A DNA stretch of 64,000 bases, from NCBI RefSeq assembly GCF_000283155.1, contig NW_004454179.1, forward strand, positions 9,825,723 through 9,889,722. The letters run 5' to 3'. Positions 1-12,700 of this stretch are shown here, piece by piece. The stretch comes from Ceratotherium simum simum. Its lineage: Eukaryota > Chordata > Mammalia > Perissodactyla > Rhinocerotidae. The notes under the pieces are model-generated. The model had not been told where the DNA came from and did not search any database. It worked only from the letters and a program-made list of their open reading frames with translations. Made by a program: the position numbers and the translations under genes. The first letter of the stretch is position 1. Every line of letters begins with the position of its first letter.

Positions 1-1329
1 TGAAAAGAGTATTTAAAAAAATTTCAGTGTTCTTTGTTATCACTGCAAAGACCTTTCCCCAGCTCAACTTTATTCTCCATACATTTCTCTCTTTGTCTCT
101 TCTTCAACAACCAGATAGAGGCTCCAAAAAGGCTCCTCTCCAAACAGCACTCCCCCTCCTAAATCCCACAGACCAGGCCCAACAGCTTTCCCATATAACT
201 AGCTCTTTTAGATGGTCCAAGACTTCAGAACTTTAACCTTCTCCACATAGAGAATGAAGAAAGTTGGTTTTCACCATTTTCAGCTGAACAAGAGTCTCAA
301 GTCAACTCTAAGCTAGAAAGGACACCAGAGACTATATATGAAGTGTAATTATATAAGCTGTAACAATACACAAAATTTCTTGTTAACAACTAGTTTATCA
401 GTCAAGGTGACTATCATTTCAAAGAAGATACCTGGATAGAAAATTTATTCCTAGGCCCCATGATATGCTGACATGCTGACATGGATACTGCAAAGTTTTT
501 ATAAAAATAATCCAAACAAATGCTGTCCTTGACTGTGGAAAGTTAATTTGACTGAGTCAATGGATGGACTTTTGTGTATCTTCATCTGCAATATCTGATT
601 CACTGGCCAGAAGACTGGGAGTAATGAATATTGATTAAAGAAAAACAAAAAAGAATTAGACTTGCTCTAGTTGAAATCTTAAATTTCAATATTTTACTCT
701 ACCTACAACTTCTACCACATCCATCACTTTTTGTGAATATCTTCGACTTTTCTGTCCTCTTATTCTACGAGCAAAATCCTAACCCTGGATCAGTCTAACC
801 ATCTGCTCTATCAGTTCCTATATCCAAGCTACTAAATACTACCAACAAAAAAAATTATATGACCATGCACTCTGTTGTCACTACTGATTCACAGGTTTTC
901 ACTTCTGCTCTGGAGTCTTAATAAATGTTCTGGGTCAGCAACATACCAGCTTTTAAAAATCTTTAAGCATACTCCTTAAATCTATGAAGTTATCACCTCT
1001 TCCATTATAGTTAACCCTGCTTCTTACTTCAGGATAGGAGGCCATAAAGCAGTAAGACGCTCACCTTGCAACCCCTACGCCCACAAGTGTCTGTTTCCAC
1101 ACCTATCCTCCCTCCAATACCAGTGGCCACAAGCCTAATCTCTCCCACTATTCTCTGGAGTCAGCCTCTCAAGCTGTTCAGGGACCTCCCTCTCCATGGC
1201 TTTTGATCCCGAGCACATAAATACACTCAAGTCTTCCTTCTGAAAATTGACCTCCCTTATTCTACATCTCCTCCTAAACGCTCACCTCTCTTCTTTCCTT
1301 AACAGCCAAGCTTCTGAAAAGAATAGCCT

Positions 1330-2110
1330 AGATAAACAGTTCTCAAACTTTTTGGTCTCAAGACTCCTTTACACTCAAAAATTCTTAAGAACCCCAAAGA
1401 GTTTTTTAGTAATTAAACTGAAAAATTTATAAATATTTATTTATTCATTTAAAACTAACAACAAACTCATTACCTGTTAACATATTTTTATTAAAAATAA
1501 CTATATTTTCTAAAACAAAAAAATTTTAGTGAGAAAACTGGCAATTGTTTCACAATTTTGCAGATCTTTTTAATATCACCACCGATCTCATCAGAAAAGT
1601 CTTTAAGGATTGAGAAGTTGACAAATTTCAGTTGATGGATACAAGTTTTCCCAAACTCTAATTTTTTGCTTCAAACATGTAATGTTATGATTGACAACAA
1701 ATACTGTTGTTTTTTGTCCTTAGAGTGACAGGCATGCTTCATTAATTTTTGAGAAAATATCTGCCACATACCCAAATCTGAATAATCATAGTTTGTCAGA
1801 CAGTCTTTCTTTCAAGTAAAAATGGTGTTCCATTAAATAAGAGGCCAGTCAACAAGCAAGGTAAACAACCGCTAAAGTGGTTTTCCGTAAGACAACCATC
1901 ATACTGCAGTAGGTAGCAGAAGCACTTTATAAGTACTTCCCACTTCATCACACAGAATATGAAAAAGACATGTACTTGAGGGTGGAGATTTAAATAAAAT
2001 TTTTACTGCTTTATCAAGGACTCTTAAGTGAAACTGGCTTTTTTTTTTTTTCCACCCTGAATGCATGGTGGTGAAAAGTATAATGTACCCAGCTGCCCTA
2101 GCCAGAAACT
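1330..2110 (-). mobile_element. hAT-type transposase fossil
   Basis: Conceptual minus-strand reading across several stops gives FHILCDEVGSTYKVLLLP, then WLSYGKPL, then a segment resembling the sheet-helix region of hAT/ZBED-type transposases (family pattern: LL-x-T-x-V-R-W-LS-G-K). The opposite end near 1,340 reads like the noncoding flank of such an element. Stops and frameshifts show it is dead. It lies in the intron after CHUK exon 16. Confidence 0.6.
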
Positions 2111-2745
2111 TGGGAGGCATCCATGACTACCTACTCTATCTCCAGCCACTCACATTCAATCCATCACCCAACACTATCAGTTTTACCTTCTAAATATCTC
2201 TCTTGCCCTTACTCTCCTTTTCACCCCACTGCCACAGTTCAGGCTCTCCGTCTTAGCTCATGGCCCACTATGTACTGAGCTATGCTTATTTCAACAACCT
2301 CATAACTAACGTCCCTGTCTCTAGCCTAGCCACACTTTAATCCATTATCCACAATGGTACTAGAGCAGTATTTCTAAAATGCTAATCTGATCATGCCATT
2401 CCCCTGCTGAAAACTTTTTAGGGTTTCTCCTTGCCATCATGATGAAATCCAAACTCATTACCATGACATACCAGATTCTTTATGATCCAGCCACACTGCT
2501 CTCCTCCTGAAACTCTACACTCCAGTCACACTGCATTTCCTCAAACATGCTAAGCGCTACACGTACATGTCTTTACCAACTATACTCATATACACAAGAG
2601 CCCATCTCCTTTCTCCCAGTTACTGCTACTTATCCTTTAAGGCTCATTTCAGATGTCATCTCCTGCAGGAACCTCCTCTAACCATCCCTGACTGCCAGTC
2701 AGGGTTAGGTGCCTATCTTATAAATACCTCACAAATGTTTGTAGA
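2110..2745 (+). mobile_element. LINE-2 fragment
   Basis: C/T-rich text typical of L2 ORF2 and its 3' end (for example GATCATGCCATTCCCCTGCT and a CTTTAAGGCTCATTTCAGAT-like run). Confidence 0.6.
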
Positions 2746-2984
2746 AACAAACTGAAAAAATTCCACTACAATAAAAACCAATGTAGAAGAGATCATGTTA
2801 TTTGTTAAATACAATTTCACATGTATAGTAATTTGCATATATTTGCAAATTTTAAAGTGTAAAACTTATCTTTTTTACAATTTAGGTATATAGCAAATTA
2901 GAGCACAGACTTCACCTTTTATTTATTCTGTAACCCTTCAAAACAAATCAGTTTTTAACTGAAGGATAATATCTTGCACGTACA

Positions 2985-3215
2985 CAATACTTTATAGTTT
3001 TCAAAGCATTTTCACAAACATGCTCTGAAATACACTGCCAAGCACACTCACTGAGTTAGGAAAGCTAGGTTTCAATCCCATTTTGCAGAAGAGAGAAATG
3101 AGATATAGGGAGATTAGGTGATTTGCCCGAGGTCACTTGGTCAGTAAAGTGCCCAATCTAGAATTTAAGCCTTCCAATTCCCAATCCAGTGGTCTTTCCA
3201 GCAGACGATGCTCTG
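2985..3215 (-). repeat. MIR SINE
   Basis: Reverse MIR core: ATTTTGCAGAAGAGAGAAAT, then GATTTGCCCGAGGTCACTTG. Confidence 0.55.
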
Positions 3216-3698
3216 CATTTAGCAGATGTTCAACAGGAATTGTTTTGTGAAGGAAACAAGTAATCAGTGACCAGTGCAGATGAATGCATCATTTTCAAGG
3301 TAAATTGCTCTGGCCTAGCACATGGGCCTTCCCTCTGACCATTCCACACCTGAACCCAAGTCAAATTCTTTCCAACCTCTATAATCTTAAGCAGCATTTA
3401 TTTTTTCCATCTTTCCACACATTTTCTTGCTTCCTCTTCCCCTTCTTTGAGTTCCTTTTTTCTTTTTCATTCCTTCCTTTCACTTCCCTTTTAAAATTTT
3501 TCCATCTCAATTTTCTTATTACTTTGCGTTTCTAATATCTTAAATTCCCACAAACAGCTGTTGTACCATAAACATCTCAATGGCAATACCAAAACTGGAA
3601 TTTATTCTGCAGCTTGTTTAAAATCCAATCCCTTGGATTTCTTAAGCTAGTGATGGTTTCCTAAAATGCCTTTGTGTACTGTGATAAAAGTGTCTTAC

Positions 3699-3748
3699 CT
3701 GAAGGTCTGTGCTTTAACTGCTTATATAGATCGATAGCACGCTGTTCC
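3699..3748 (-). CDS. CHUK: CHUK coding exon 16 (last in window)
   Basis: Residues 560-577, [16 protein letters not shown] plus one base of the next codon. The donor is GTAAGA. No following exon is recognisable between 1 and 3,698, so the window ends in the next intron. Confidence 0.94.
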
Positions 3749-6700
3749 CTATGAAAGAGAAAAAATGCTTCCATATGTGAAGATAATTTAATGACTCTAA
3801 TAATCCACAACTTGAAATGAATAACATTATTTGAATAGAGTAATGATTCCATTTTAAAGTACATTTGCCAACGAATATTTTACAGAGCATTTTGTTGAGT
3901 AATAAGCAAGACCTTAAAATGCAAAGTTGAATATACTTCATATCTGCTCTGATCTACTACCACATATACAACATCCTTGCACCAGAAACACTTAAATGGG
4001 CAAAAATTATGGCCTGTGACTAAAGAAAAAATCTGAAGTTTCTAATCCAAACACTTAGGAAGTTAACCTCATTTAGAGTATTTAATACACAATATCTTGG
4101 ACCAGAAGTTTGGTAAGCGTGGAAATTGCTTGTAACTCAGAATACTTTAAAAACTCTTTTTAACACTCACATGAAAAGATGCTTTGATTCAAAAAGCAAA
4201 AGTCAACCCAAAGAGTTATTTCCAAAATTTCCTGTGACTAAGAAAAAACTTCCTTTTTTACATATGATGCCGATGTATTTGAGGAAAGGAAAACTATAGA
4301 AAAGAACGACATACAGGCTTAATCTGCCAGATGTATGCAGAAAGAACAACCTGCTACAAAACTTATAGACACCAATACCAACAACATGAGCACATCCTTA
4401 CAGAGATTCCATCAAGTCTCCCTGACGTCTTCCATAAGGGCTCTTCTGTAGCTCCATGATTTCAGTGTGCAGGGACATGATCTGATCCTCCAGGTATCCA
4501 ATGATACCCACCTAAAATATGATGAAACACAAAGGAAGTGACAAGCTCACCACCAGACAACACAGAAAAGAACTCAGAACTGAGAGAATGACTTGCTGCT
4601 ACAGTAGGAGAACTAAATGATTTAAGATGAAACACTGATTTTGTTCAAGCCTTTTTATCTTTCAGATTCTGACACTTAATCTTTCACATGAGAACATACT
4701 TATTCCTATGCTTCTCTCTTTTCTCTCTTGACAAGAGGAAACTACTAGCATTTGCTTTCTCCTCCTGAGAAGCAAAAAGATAGAAGTGTCACTAACAAGA
4801 CAGAGAAAAAGTGGCCACCAAAACCATTGTTATGGTTTTCATTACCCTGTGGTTTTCAGCTCTATGGTTTTCATTGCCTCTTGTTCCTGACTGCCTTAAA
4901 TAAGGATGCAGAAAGACAGACACTGGATTTCCCACCCCAGGATACCAACTGCCCCACCCCTGTCCTCAGGGTAAGTACTGATATCAAGGAGAACAACAAT
5001 TTAGTGGGACTATGGACAGATGTACATGGTAAGGAAGGAATCTGCCACCTATAGAATAATCTATACCTACGGTGACCATATAATTTATTGTCAAAACAGC
5101 ATAATTTTGAGAGTTAAAGGAAGTACTATTGAGAATTATGGCAAGACAGATATAAACTAAGACTGTCCCAGGTAAACCAGGACGTGCAGCCACTCTATCT
5201 CAACAGTTATAACAGTAACAATGATAACTACCATTTATTATTTACTCTCATTTAATCTGCATAACCGTACTAAAAAAGGTACAGTCCCATAATATAATAT
5301 GGAAACTGAAGCTTAGTGAGACTTCAGTTTACTCTCATTTGCCCAAAGCCCTTGTTTTTATCCACTATGGCACCTCCCTCTATATACACAAAGCATACTC
5401 AGGATTGACATGACTCAGCATATTCAGGAATGACATGAAAAATACTCTACATATCAAAACCAAAGATAATTTCTAAGGCAGACTCAGGAATGAATAAGCA
5501 CACAGAATGAGCTCAGTGATTTTACCTCAGCATAATGGATAGCCTTTTCTTCCATTTCCTTCCAAGCTTTTAACATTTTTTCTGAAGCTAAAAAAAAAGT
5601 CTAAATTGGTTATCTCAGAAATAGCCACAGCTTTAATTACTAACCTGCCCACCTTCTTACCTCAGCAACATCAAAAATGGTGTTATCGGTCAAAATGTCC
5701 CCTCAAAAGATATGTTGAAGTCCTAACCCACAGTAACTCAAAATGTGACCTTATTTGGAAATAGGGTCTTTGCAGATGCAATTAGCTAAGTTAAGATGAG
5801 GTCATACTGGAGTAGGGAGGCCCCTTAACCTAGTCTGACTAGGGTCCTAATAAGAAGAGGAGAAGAGACACAAAGACACAGACATCAGGGGAGAGTAGCA
5901 TTTGATGACGGAGGCCGAGATTAAAGTGCTGCAGCTGCAAGCCAAGGAGCGCCAAGGATTGCTGGCAAACCACCAGAAGCTATGAAGAGGCCAGGAAGGA
6001 CTCTCCTCCACAGATTCAGAGGGATCAAGGTGCCAACACCTTGATTTTGGACTTCTAGCCTCTGGAACTATAAGATTATAAATTTCTCTTGTTTTAAGCC
6101 ACCCAGTTTATGGTAATTTGTTATGGCAGCCCTAGGAAACTAATACAGATGGTTTTCTCTTAAAAAAAATTTTTAAGTAATACAGGAACATGATTTTTTT
6201 AAAAACATTAGACACTATGAAAGGATATAAAAACAAAAGACTCTCTTCCTCCCCTCCACCCTAAGGGATCTTATCATTAATCATTTGTTACATAGACACA
6301 TACCCTTTTCCCTCACAAGAGAGACCACCTATCCATACTTTTCTTTCTTTGCTTTTTCCCCCAACTTAAAACACTGCTGCCATTAAAGACCCAGGTGATC
6401 TTTTAATATCAGCACACAAAAGTATACCTCATTTTTTTAAAGTTATATAAGATATAAAACTGGCAAGCCAAACCAAGGATAATTTGACGAAATAATTATA
6501 ATGTTTTGCTATTCACCAGAATGCCTATAATACACAAATAAAACATCAATCACAGAACCAGCTCTAGTGTGTAAACTTACTCACCCAACTGGACACTGCT
6601 AATCATTTATTCTGAGATATACATATCTTGCTCAGGACAAGTATACAAACACAGGATTTGTTTCCCAAAAAAGGATTGTTTCATGAAAGAAAACAGAAAT

Positions 6701-9700
6701 GCTGATGGTGACCCCTTCAGTTTATTATTTGAATTTGAACTCTGCTTTTTATATTTCCTTAGTATATCTGAAGGGGAATAAGCTTGGAGTCAAATACTGA
6801 AAAATTGAAAGCTGTGTACAATAAAAACACAGTGGGACTCCACAGTAGGTGGTTTAGAAAAAAACCCTGGAATTATTTGTGTTATTATTTACAGAAAGAT
6901 AAGTAATTTAAGACACTTCCCTGGGTAAGAAGTCACCCCAATACAGACTTTGTATCTATTTTAAAAATGAGGTTTGAAAATCACAAATTCTTGTATCACT
7001 TTTGTATTTTTCTGGAGTTGAACAATTTTAGCCCAATAGTGGGGGAAAAAAAATCCCTGTAAAGTGGCTCAACTAAAGGTTAAAAAAAAGAGAGAGCGCT
7101 AACATTCAAAACAAAAATGGTTTATGATGATTTGAGATGTCCTGTCTCTTGTTCTAATGTGAATGTACGTGAAACATCTGCCTATGAGACAAGAAGGCAA
7201 AATCGCAGATGGCTTCCAGAGACTAGAATATATTACTCAAACACTTACATATCCCATAAGTCATCTGCTCACTATATCTTTCCAAGTCAAGCTGAATGCT
7301 TTTGTGGAAAAACTCCAATTTAGCTTTCAGTTGCTGAGATGCTGAGATCAAAGTGTTCTTCATTTTTGTCAAGTTAGCATTATATCTAAGAAGACTTAAC
7401 CTAAACCATAACAACAAAAAAAGATATTAGCATTTCAGAAATACTGGACAAAAATTTAAAATCTTAAATTGCCATAAGCCCAAAGCCTAAGTTTCTATTA
7501 TCAATCTATGAGAAACAGCTGATCTCTAAAATCTGGTCTCTAAAGACTTCCTGCCTGTGATATTCTATGATAAAACAATCTTCTTACTCTAGAACCATTC
7601 AGGAACTACTCTCAAGCCATTGCAATTGGATGGTTTCAGACCGTTAGTAAGAATTCTACAAGTCTTATCAGAATATTACATTTCAAACTGGCCCAGTATT
7701 TTAGTATTGCGTGGAATACTGATTAGTGAAAACTGGCAAGATTAATTCTCGAGCATTAATGCACTTGACATTGTGCCTATAAACAACAGAATCCACTTAC
7801 ATTGCTGCTCTTTGTCCCTGAAAGAGCCTGCTGTAGTCTTCTTTTAGCCCAGACACATAGTGCACTGCTTCAGCCCATACTTTACGCAGCTGTATAATTG
7901 GAAGCTGTATTTTGCTGTCCTGTACTATATGTAAGACGATGGGAAAAAGGACAGGGGAGTTACTTTTTAAGATTTTAGAGTTCATTTATCATTCTTTGTG
8001 ATTTCCTGTCCACACAAATATCATTGCAATAGATGCTGGAAACTGATGCTAAAAAGAACCACTTGTTACTGTTTCAGTTCAATATAGGTTTACTGAGCAC
8101 CTGCACCACAAAAGCCCTGCTCCAGATACAAGGGGAAATAAAAATGAATAAGACATAATCACTACATAATCACAAAGCTTGCTATTATTCCTGTATCTTG
8201 TCTTTTTTTTTCCCTTGCTTCTCTACAACTTGGAATACTCTTATTTTCTCTACAATAATCCAAATTATTTCTTTCAAGTTCTAAATCAAGTCCCATCTCC
8301 TTCACAATCTGCCACCGTCTTTCCTGCCTCTGAATAATAAGCTTCATCTCCTGGACTACCAACCAGCTTCAGGAAAACATACAGGCTAAATGGAATTCTA
8401 ATAAATTATGCTTTCTTCAATGCCAGACTTATGAAATTATCTATTTATGATTATCTCTTACCCTTTCTTTGGTAAAGGGAATGCTACTTTCTAAAACCAT
8501 GGAAGGTATGTGTTAAGTTCAATGAAATTCCATTTTAACATTATGAAATTCTCCAAGATTGAAAGAGATTCATCCTATATTTTAAGGTAGCAATTATATT
8601 CTTTGTTACTTTTTTCCAATGAAAACCTTCAGAGAAAGGTTGCTATATTAGGGTTCATATTGAGAAAACACATTATCTGAAGCAGATTTTAACAAAATAA
8701 AGCTTTGTATCTGGAAAAATCTTTGCCTCCCCTAATAATTATTACTAGCCTCAATTAACCTTTCTTCTATTCTTATATACCTACACTTACTCCGGAGGCT
8801 TCCTATAATAGACCAAAAAAAAAAAAAAAATCATATACTTTAAAAAATAAAGTCTGAAAAGGCCTAAGAAATGATACCCCAGTAGCAGGAAGCACACCTA
8901 GTGTCCAGATTTGGTTTCTAATACTATTCTTCAATTAAAGGAACCAGGACTCCTTGGAGAAATGGCTGATTCTAGGACTGGAGCAGGAAATATACAAGAT
9001 GGGCCTGGAGCCCCTTGTAGTGCCAGAAAGAAAGGAAGTGCTAAAAGCAAAACAAAACCCTCTCAATGATAGAGCAAGTAAAAGCAGCACAGGAAGCCAA
9101 CGGAAAGAGCTCCTAATGGCCAAAGCTGCAAGGATTTGAACAACAAAATAAACTAGTATTAGATTATAATCCAAAGTATAAAATAAATATCTATGAATCC
9201 ATATTGATAGAATGGTTGAATAAATTAATTAATGAGAGAGAAGAGATAGATCTCGTGTGCAGAATTCCAAATAAATTATATAGATACTCTACCCGAAAGG
9301 AAGGAGAACATAACTCCCTACTCCTTAAGCGTGGGTTCTGCATAGTGATTTCCTTCCAAATAGTACAGTATGGAAAGGGGGGAAAAAGACCTAAACTTTA
9401 CAGTGGAGAAACCTGACAAACACTACTTCAGCCAGGTGATTAAGGTCAACACCAACAGTCATAAATCATGCTGACAGTATGTACCCTTTATATACTGTGT
9501 GAAAAGGGCACTTTACTTCTGTGATCTTTCTCTCAAAACCCATAATCCTAACCTAATCACGAGAAAAAAAAAAATCAGACAAATTGGAACAGAGGGGCAT
9601 CCTACAAACTACTTGACCAGTACTCCTCAAAACTGTCAAGGTCATCATAAAGCCTTTAAGGAAAGTCTGAGAAACTGTCAAAGCCAAGAGGAGCCTAAGG

Positions 9701-12700
9701 AGACATGACAACTAAATGTAATGGGGTATCCTGAAACAGAAAAAGGACACCAGATAAAAACTAAGAAAATCTGAATAAAGTATGGACTTTAGTTAATAAT
9801 AATATATTGGTTCATTAATTGTAACAAATGTACCATACAAATGTAAGATGTTAAGGGAAACTATATATGTGGGGGGAGGGGAGTAACATGAGAACTCTGT
9901 ACTATCTGCTCAATTTTTCAGTAAATCTAAAACTGTTCTTAAAAAAAACTAATAAAAAGGTAACAGAGAGGAAAGATTACATAATTTTAGCCCTTATGCT
10001 CAATTGTGGGTTGTTTTTTATTTTATTTTTTTGCTGAGGAAGATTCACCCTGAGCTAACATTGGTTGCCAATCTTCCTCTATTTCGTATGTGGGCTGCTG
10101 CAACAACATGGCCACTGACAGACAAGTGGGGTAGGTCCACGCCCAGGAACTGAACACAGGCTGCCAAAGCAGAGCCCGCCGAACTTAACCACTAGGCCAT
10201 GGGGGCTGACCCTCAATTCTGTTCTTGATTTTACAATTTTGCGCTTGATTTTAGTTTGGGGTAGACAGAAATTGATCACTTAACTTCTTCGAAAGAAAAG
10301 AATAAGTCTCACAGGATAAATGAAAACATTTGAACATTAAGCAGTATTCATGGGATAAGATGAAATATCTGAACATGGTTAAATAATGAAGAAGCAACTA
10401 AAATGTAGACTTAATTAACAGTGGAGATTCATTCTTCTGTGAGAGCCCGACCCTCAGGAAAGTAAGTTTTCTCCCAAATGAGGGATCTGGTAGTGATTTA
10501 AAATCTACCTTTTCACCTTCCAAACTATATAAATCCATTTTTCACCACATATAGAAACCTCAAGTATGAGACACAGAACAGGAACATCAAAAGACCATTT
10601 CTAGTAATCATGTGGAGTCAAAATTATTTCAGGTTTAAAGCTCAGTCAGTAAATTGACTATACTTACCAATATAATTTACACAGTCAGATAAACTTCTGG
10701 AAGCAAATGGTCCTTCATATACAGTCTTACTTTTATCAAACAAATAAACCATATAGCTATCACAGCCTCTCTGAAAAAGAAACAATTAAAAAAAAAGACC
10801 TTCGAAAATTCTAGGTTCTCCAAGCACTTAAGCATCAGATTTCCTACTATGAAATGCAAATGAATGAAGTCAATGTTCATTAGCATACATCTTATAGATT
10901 TAAGGTCTAAACTTTTATTTAGGAAAAATAAATAAATAACTGTAGTATGAGCTAAAGTGAAAAACAATCACCAGACTCAAAAGGACAAAAGCAAAAAGTC
11001 ATAACAATATATATCCATACAATGCGAATAATTTTCAGTAATCAAACGGAATGAAGTACTGATACATGCTATGATATGAATGAACCTCAAAAACATAATG
11101 CTAAGTGAAAGAAGTCAGACACGAGACTACAGATTGTATGATTTCATTTACAGGAAACGTTCAGAAAAGGCAAATCTATAGAGATAGAAAGTAAATTTGT
11201 TGCCTGGGGCGAGCAAAATGGAAATTAACAGTTAATGGACATGAAGGATTTTACTGAAGGGAAAGTGTTTTAAAATTGATTTATGGGGCCAGCCCTGTGG
11301 CTTAGTAGTTAAGTGCGCGCGCTCCGCTACTGGCAACCCGGATTTGGATCCCGGGCGCGCACCGATGCACCACTTCTCCGGCCATGCTGAGGCCGCGTCC
11401 CACATACAGCAACTAGAAGGATGTGCAACTATGACATACAACTATCTACTGGGGCTTTAGGGAAAAAAAAGGAGGAGGATTGGGAAGAGATGTTAGCTCA
11501 GAGCCGGTCTTCCTCAGCAAAAAGAGGAGGATTAGCATGGACGTTAGCTCAAGGCTGATCTTCCTCACAAAAAAAAAAAAAAAGAAAGAAAGAAAAAGAA
11601 AAAAGAGTCATGACCACAATCATATTTTACCAGCCATCTACCTCTGGCAGGACCTATGAGACTACTGGTCTAATTTGAAGGTTCTAGGATTTAAGAACAA
11701 AAAGGGAAAGAAAGAGGCAGGAGAGAACTAGCACGAAAGAGAAAGTCATACAAAGTTTAAAACAACAAATGTTTCATTTTTTCCTTGTTCACCTTGCAAA
11801 GCAATGATAAGACTAATCAGTAAGATAAAACTAAAAGAAGAATCATAAGATGTGCACCACCCCCCAAGGGATTCCAAGTACGCATCAAAAAATGCAGGGC
11901 ATGCACTCCCTCTATGCAAACAGATTTCTTATACTCTAGGTATATGAGAATTCTCTTACCACTCCATCTAGAACACATTGAGAGGCTGGTTTCCGAGGAT
12001 CCAGAGAAATTCCTGTCTCTGAAAGAAGCTCTTGAGAACCAGTATTTATTCCAGTTTCACGCTCAATACGAGACTGCAGTGAATGAAGACTTTCATCGGG
12101 TGGTAACAGAAAAGAAATTATCTTTGCAGAAGTCATATTTAGGATGTGTACTATCTGTATAAATAAGAAAAAAGAGAAATGATTATGGATCATTTGCTAC
12201 ATAAAAGAGTCAGTGCTAGATACTAAAGGGTATATGAGCAAAAGGCATTATCTCTGCACTAAACAAGGTTTAATCATTTTCCAAGATGAGATCTTCTATA
12301 ATTATAAAATAATATTCTGAAAAATGAAGAGCAGAGTTTGCTTTTCTACCACAACAGATGTTATTTCCAAGGAACAGAGTTTCAAAGGTTATTCTTTCTA
12401 GTTCTAAGGATGCACAAAATCAAGAAATAAAAACCCCAATTTAAAAAGGCAACACTTATTTATTCTGAGAAACATATCACAGACCTGGAAGTAAAGGTTC
12501 CCATTTATGAAGTGCCTAATATATGCCAACCACAGAGTTAGGTGCTTTCACATAACACCCTGTTAATTAGATCTTCTAATGTCTATTTTGGCAAAGAGAG
12601 AAATCAGAGTTCTGAGACATTAACTTGTTAGGGATCACATGGCTGATAACTGGTAGAGCTTAGATCTGAACTCATATCTGTCTGACTTCTTAGATCATCT

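Noticed and set aside
1..3698. Search for CHUK exons 17-21 at the left edge
   Set aside because: No minus-strand sequence matching the remaining IKK-alpha C-terminus was seen. Only repeats and intron are visible.
11340..11360. tRNA-gene-like A and B boxes in GGTTCGGATCC-containing sequences
   Set aside because: They belong to tRNA-derived ERE SINEs without a complete cloverleaf.
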